This document shows, one piece after another, positions 7,978 through 9,591 of a stretch of 9,591 nt of DNA. The stretch lies in NCBI RefSeq assembly GCF_027857615.1, contig NZ_JAQIFT010000060.1:1-9591 (forward strand), given 5' to 3'. A program made the translations under genes and the position numbers. The DNA comes from Holtiella tumoricola. GTDB taxonomy: Bacteria > Bacillota > Clostridia > Lachnospirales > Cellulosilyticaceae. Every line of letters starts with the position of its first letter. Position 1 is the first letter of the stretch. Under the pieces are notes generated by a model that was given only the letters and a program-made list of their open reading frames with translations, did no database searches and had not been told where the DNA came from.

Positions 7978-7983
7978 ATTATA
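7978..7983 (-). promoter_or_regulatory. Possible -10 box of the phosphatase gene
   Basis: The minus strand reads TATAAT at 7983-7978, about 45 bases before the phosphatase start codon. The best -35 candidate 17 bases upstream, TTCCTA, is poor, so the call rests on the -10 alone in an AT-rich context. Confidence 0.3.
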
Positions 7984-8019
7984 AAAGCTTTTTATATTTA
8001 TAGGAAGTTTAAAAACGTT

Positions 8020-8069
8020 AAAAAAGATAATATAACTTAAATGATAAGTTTAATGGAAATTAAGTTATA
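8020..8069 (-). terminator. Leftward intrinsic terminator next to the IS element
   Basis: TATAACTTAA (8031-8040) and TTAAGTTATA (8060-8069) form a perfect ten-base stem with a 19-base loop. Read on the minus strand the stem is followed by TTATC and then six T's (8025-8020). Read on the plus strand there is no T-run. It therefore looks like the terminator of a leftward gene lying to the right. That gene is now separated from its terminator by the insertion sequence, whose left end is 17 bases away. A shorter competing hairpin (8034-8039 with 8045-8050) is also possible. Confidence 0.45.
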
Positions 8070-8085
8070 AAAAAGAGGTACTGTA

Positions 8086-8143
8086 TGAACTGACCCCAAT
8101 AAGTTAGACCTAAAAATCTAACTTATTGGAGGTCAGTTTTTTT
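8086..8143 (+). terminator. IS left terminal repeat, hairpin and T-run
   Basis: AACTGACC (8088-8095) and CCAATAAGTTAGA (8096-8108) pair with TCTAACTTATTGG (8117-8129) and GGTCAGTT (8131-8138). This gives 21 base pairs with an eight-base loop and a single bulged base, A8130. Seven T's (8137-8143) follow. The structure should stop transcription arriving from outside. Its right arm contains GGAGG (8128-8132), the orfA ribosome binding site, so outside transcripts that do read through would also have that site paired. Confidence 0.75.
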
Positions 8144-8710
8144 ATGGCAAAATATAGTTTTGAGTTGAAAGAAAGAATTGTTCAAGCTTATTTAAATAAT
8201 GAAGGTGGTTGGCGTTTTCTAGCCAAAAAATATGGTATTTCCAGTATCGACTCTATACAGCGTTGGGTTGCTGCATATAAAAAATATGGTTCTGAAGGAT
8301 TGCTCCGTCGTCCAAAAAATAAAATTTATTCTTTTGATTTCAAACTTCGTGTAGTAGAGTTATATTTAACAACAGGAGTTTCGTATCAGGAATTAGCTTT
8401 ATCAGTTGGAATGAATAACCCCACATTAGTTTCTAAGTGGGTAAATGATTTCAGAATTGCTGGTCCTGATGCTTTAAGACTAAAGTGTAAAGGACGGTAT
8501 ATACAAATGGGTAAAACTAAAACTTTAATATCAGACACACCAGCTCCATCTAAGTCTAGTGGTGATTATATTAAACAACTCGAAGATGAATTATTAAAAC
8601 TTAAAATAGAAAATGCATATTTAAAAGAACTGAGGAGACTGCGTTTAGAGGGAATACCTCAGAACACAAAGCGAGAATCATCTACAGCCTCCGAGGATCA
8701 TTCAAACTAA
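8144..8710 (+). CDS. IS3-family transposase OrfA (IS150-type)
   Basis: The DNA-binding half of the transposase, which recognises the terminal repeats. The 188-residue protein has two helix-turn-helix domains of the Tnp_1/HTH_28 kind, about residues 5-55 and 64-112. A leucine zipper follows at 142-163, with L146, L153 and L160 one heptad apart, as in other IS3 OrfA proteins. The zipper ends exactly at the slippery site (codons 160-161). The frame can be read back to TTG 8126, but ATG 8144, 11 bases after GGAGG 8128-8132, is the natural start; the upstream codons would lie within the hairpin. Produced alone, OrfA generally represses transposition. The C-terminal 27 residues after the slip site are unique to the unshifted product. 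Confidence 0.92.
   Translation: MAKYSFELKERIVQAYLNNEGGWRFLAKKYGISSIDSIQRWVAAYKKYGSEGLLRRPKNKIYSFDFKLRVVELYLTTGVSYQELALSVGMNNPTLVSKWVNDFRIAGPDALRLKCKGRYIQMGKTKTLISDTPAPSKSSGDYIKQLEDELLKLKIENAYLKELRRLRLEGIPQNTKRESSTASEDHSN
8620..8662 (+). other. Programmed -1 frameshift site (T TTA AAA)
   Basis: In the orfA frame the codons read TA-T TTA AAA (8618-8626), a canonical X XXY YYZ slippery heptamer at 8620-8626. Slippage by -1 moves to codon 8626-8628, the open orfB frame. A possible stimulating stem, CTGAGG (8630-8635) with CCTCAG (8657-8662), begins three bases downstream. The orfB frame is open from 8605 and has no ATG, GTG or TTG before 8752, where the conserved region has already begun, which supports frameshifting as the main route. 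Confidence 0.75.
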
Positions 8711-9552
8711 AAGATATTCTCGCAATTACAGCCTTTCCCAAATCAACATATATGTACTGGCAGAAACGTTTTGATAGAGAGAATCCAGACCAGGCGTTAG
8801 AAAAAGAGATTCTTGAAATACAAAAGAACAATAAAGATTTTGGTTATCGTCGTATTTATGGAGTATTAAGAAAACAAGGATTGATTGTAAATAAGAAACG
8901 TGTACAACGTATTATGCAGAAACTAGGACTCCAGGTTACATCATTTACTAGAAAAAGTCGCAAATATAGTTCGTACAGAGGGAAAGTGGGAAAGGTTGCT
9001 TCTAATAGGATTCATAGACGTTTTAAGACACATATTCTACATCAAAAGATAACCACAGATACATCTGAGTTTAAGTATTATGAAGTAGATGAAAAAGGAA
9101 AAATGATCATTAAGAAGCTTTATCTAGATCCCTTTATGGATATATGTAATAGTGAGATTATAAGCTATGGCATTTCAGGTCATCCGTCTGCTCAAAATAT
9201 AATGATGGCCTTAAATAAGGCGATAGAAATAACATCTGATTGCAAATATCGTAGGACATTTCATTCAGATCAGGGTTGGGGTTATCAAATGAAAAGATAT
9301 GTCCGTACCCTTAAAAAAAATAAGATTTTTCAGAGTATGTCACGAAAAGGAAACTGCCATGATAATTCTATAATGGAGAACTTCTTTGGAATTATGAAAC
9401 AGGAGATGTATTATGGTGTGACCTATTATAGCTATGAGGGGCTCAAAAAAGCTATTGAAAATTATATAAAATATTATAATGAACAACGCATTAAAGAGAA
9501 GCTAGGTTGGATGAGTCCGGTAGAATATAGACTTAGTCTCTTAGTTGCATAA
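8626..9552 (+). CDS. IS3-family transposase OrfB / OrfAB catalytic part (DD(35)E)
   Basis: The catalytic half of the transposase, probably made as a 469-residue OrfAB fusion by -1 frameshift (8144-8626 joined to 8626-9552). The N-terminal part carries the HTH_21-type segment (KARIIYSLRG onward, through PKSTYMYWQKRF). An RNase H-like rve domain follows. In fusion numbering the acidic triad is D306 (TTDTSEF), D376 (HSDQGWGY) and E412 (NSIMENFFG), with 35 residues between the last two. The IS3-typical C-terminus YYNEQRIKEKLGWMSPVEYR is intact. An internal ATG at 8752 would lose the start of the conserved region, so it is not the preferred start. No frame breaks are present. Confidence 0.92.
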   Translation, partial: RTEETAFRGNTSEHKARIIYSLRGSFKLKDILAITAFPKSTYMYWQKRFDRENPDQALEKEILEIQKNNKDFGYRRIYGVLRKQGLIVNKKRVQRIMQKLGLQVTSFTRKSRKYSSYRGKVGKVASNRIHRRFKTHILHQKITTDTSEFKYYEVDEKGKMIIKKLYLDPFMDICNSEIISYGISGHPSAQNIMMALNKAIEITSDCKYRRTFHSDQGWGYQMKRYVRTLKKNKIFQSMSRKGNCHDNSIMENFFGIMKQEMYYGVTYYSYEGLKKAIENYIKYYNEQRIKEKLGWMSPVEYRLSLLVA

Positions 9553-9585
9553 AAAATAGCATAGTGGTTAAAACCACTATGCTAT
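9551..9585 (-). terminator. Hairpin at the IS right side
   Basis: ATAGCATAGTGGTT (9556-9569) and AACCACTATGCTAT (9572-9585) form a perfect 14-base inverted repeat with two bases between. On the minus strand it is followed by five T's (9555-9551), so it fits a terminator for transcription entering the element from the right. It also starts three bases after the orfB stop codon and may protect the 3' end of the transposase mRNA. Confidence 0.65.
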
Positions 9586-9591
9586 AAAGTC

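Larger units (their letters stand above)
8086..9591 (+). mobile_element. IS3-family insertion sequence, IS150-type (right end cut by window)
   Basis: The left end starts TGAACTGACCCCAATAAG, a typical IS150-group terminal sequence opening with the family's 5'-TG. It carries orfA, a -1 frameshift signal and a DD(35)E orfB in the expected layout, with both frames intact. The last three bases of the window, GTC, equal the first three of the right terminal repeat predicted from the left end, so the element probably ends about 21 bases beyond the edge. The three bases before the left end, GTA, would be the candidate target duplication. The element appears complete and could be active. Confidence 0.9.

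Overview
The window is AT-rich, with strong purine-rich ribosome binding sites and tightly packed genes. It looks like chromosomal DNA of a low-GC anaerobic Bacillota, most likely class Clostridia; a Lachnospirales or Cellulosilyticum-type anaerobe is a guess, not a demonstration. No rRNA or tRNA gene, CRISPR array or phage gene is visible.

Layout: positions 1-367 hold no protein gene. They contain a good leftward promoter (45-73), a cluster of DnaA-box-like 9-mers (117-190) and a hairpin followed by seven T's (254-301) in the leader of the first operon. Positions 368-3454 are a three-gene operon: a GlpA-type glycerol-3-phosphate dehydrogenase with a C-terminal BFD-like [2Fe-2S] domain, a GlpB-like FAD/NAD(P) oxidoreductase, and a small Cys-rich DUF1667-type protein. 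After a 287-base gap with several inverted repeats come glpK (glycerol kinase, 3742-5232) and glpF (glycerol facilitator, 5277-5984). A 196-base gap then holds an extended -10 element and a large imperfect hairpin of about 108 nt, followed by dhaK (6181-7176). A strong terminator separates dhaK from a convergent histidine phosphatase (7304-7933, minus strand). From 8086 to the right edge lies an IS3-family element of the IS150 type, with orfA, a probable -1 frameshift site and a DD(35)E orfB; its right end is cut off by the window.

The first six genes form a glycerol catabolic unit. GlpF admits glycerol, GlpK makes glycerol 3-phosphate, and the three-gene oxidoreductase set oxidises it to dihydroxyacetone phosphate without a visible GlpC-type membrane anchor. 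DhaK adds a route from dihydroxyacetone, but its partners DhaL and DhaM and a glycerol dehydrogenase are not here. Each of the three transcription blocks (glpA, glpK, dhaK) is preceded by a leader with a sizeable hairpin. This suggests RNA-level control such as GlpP-type antitermination, which is inference. No regulator gene is present.
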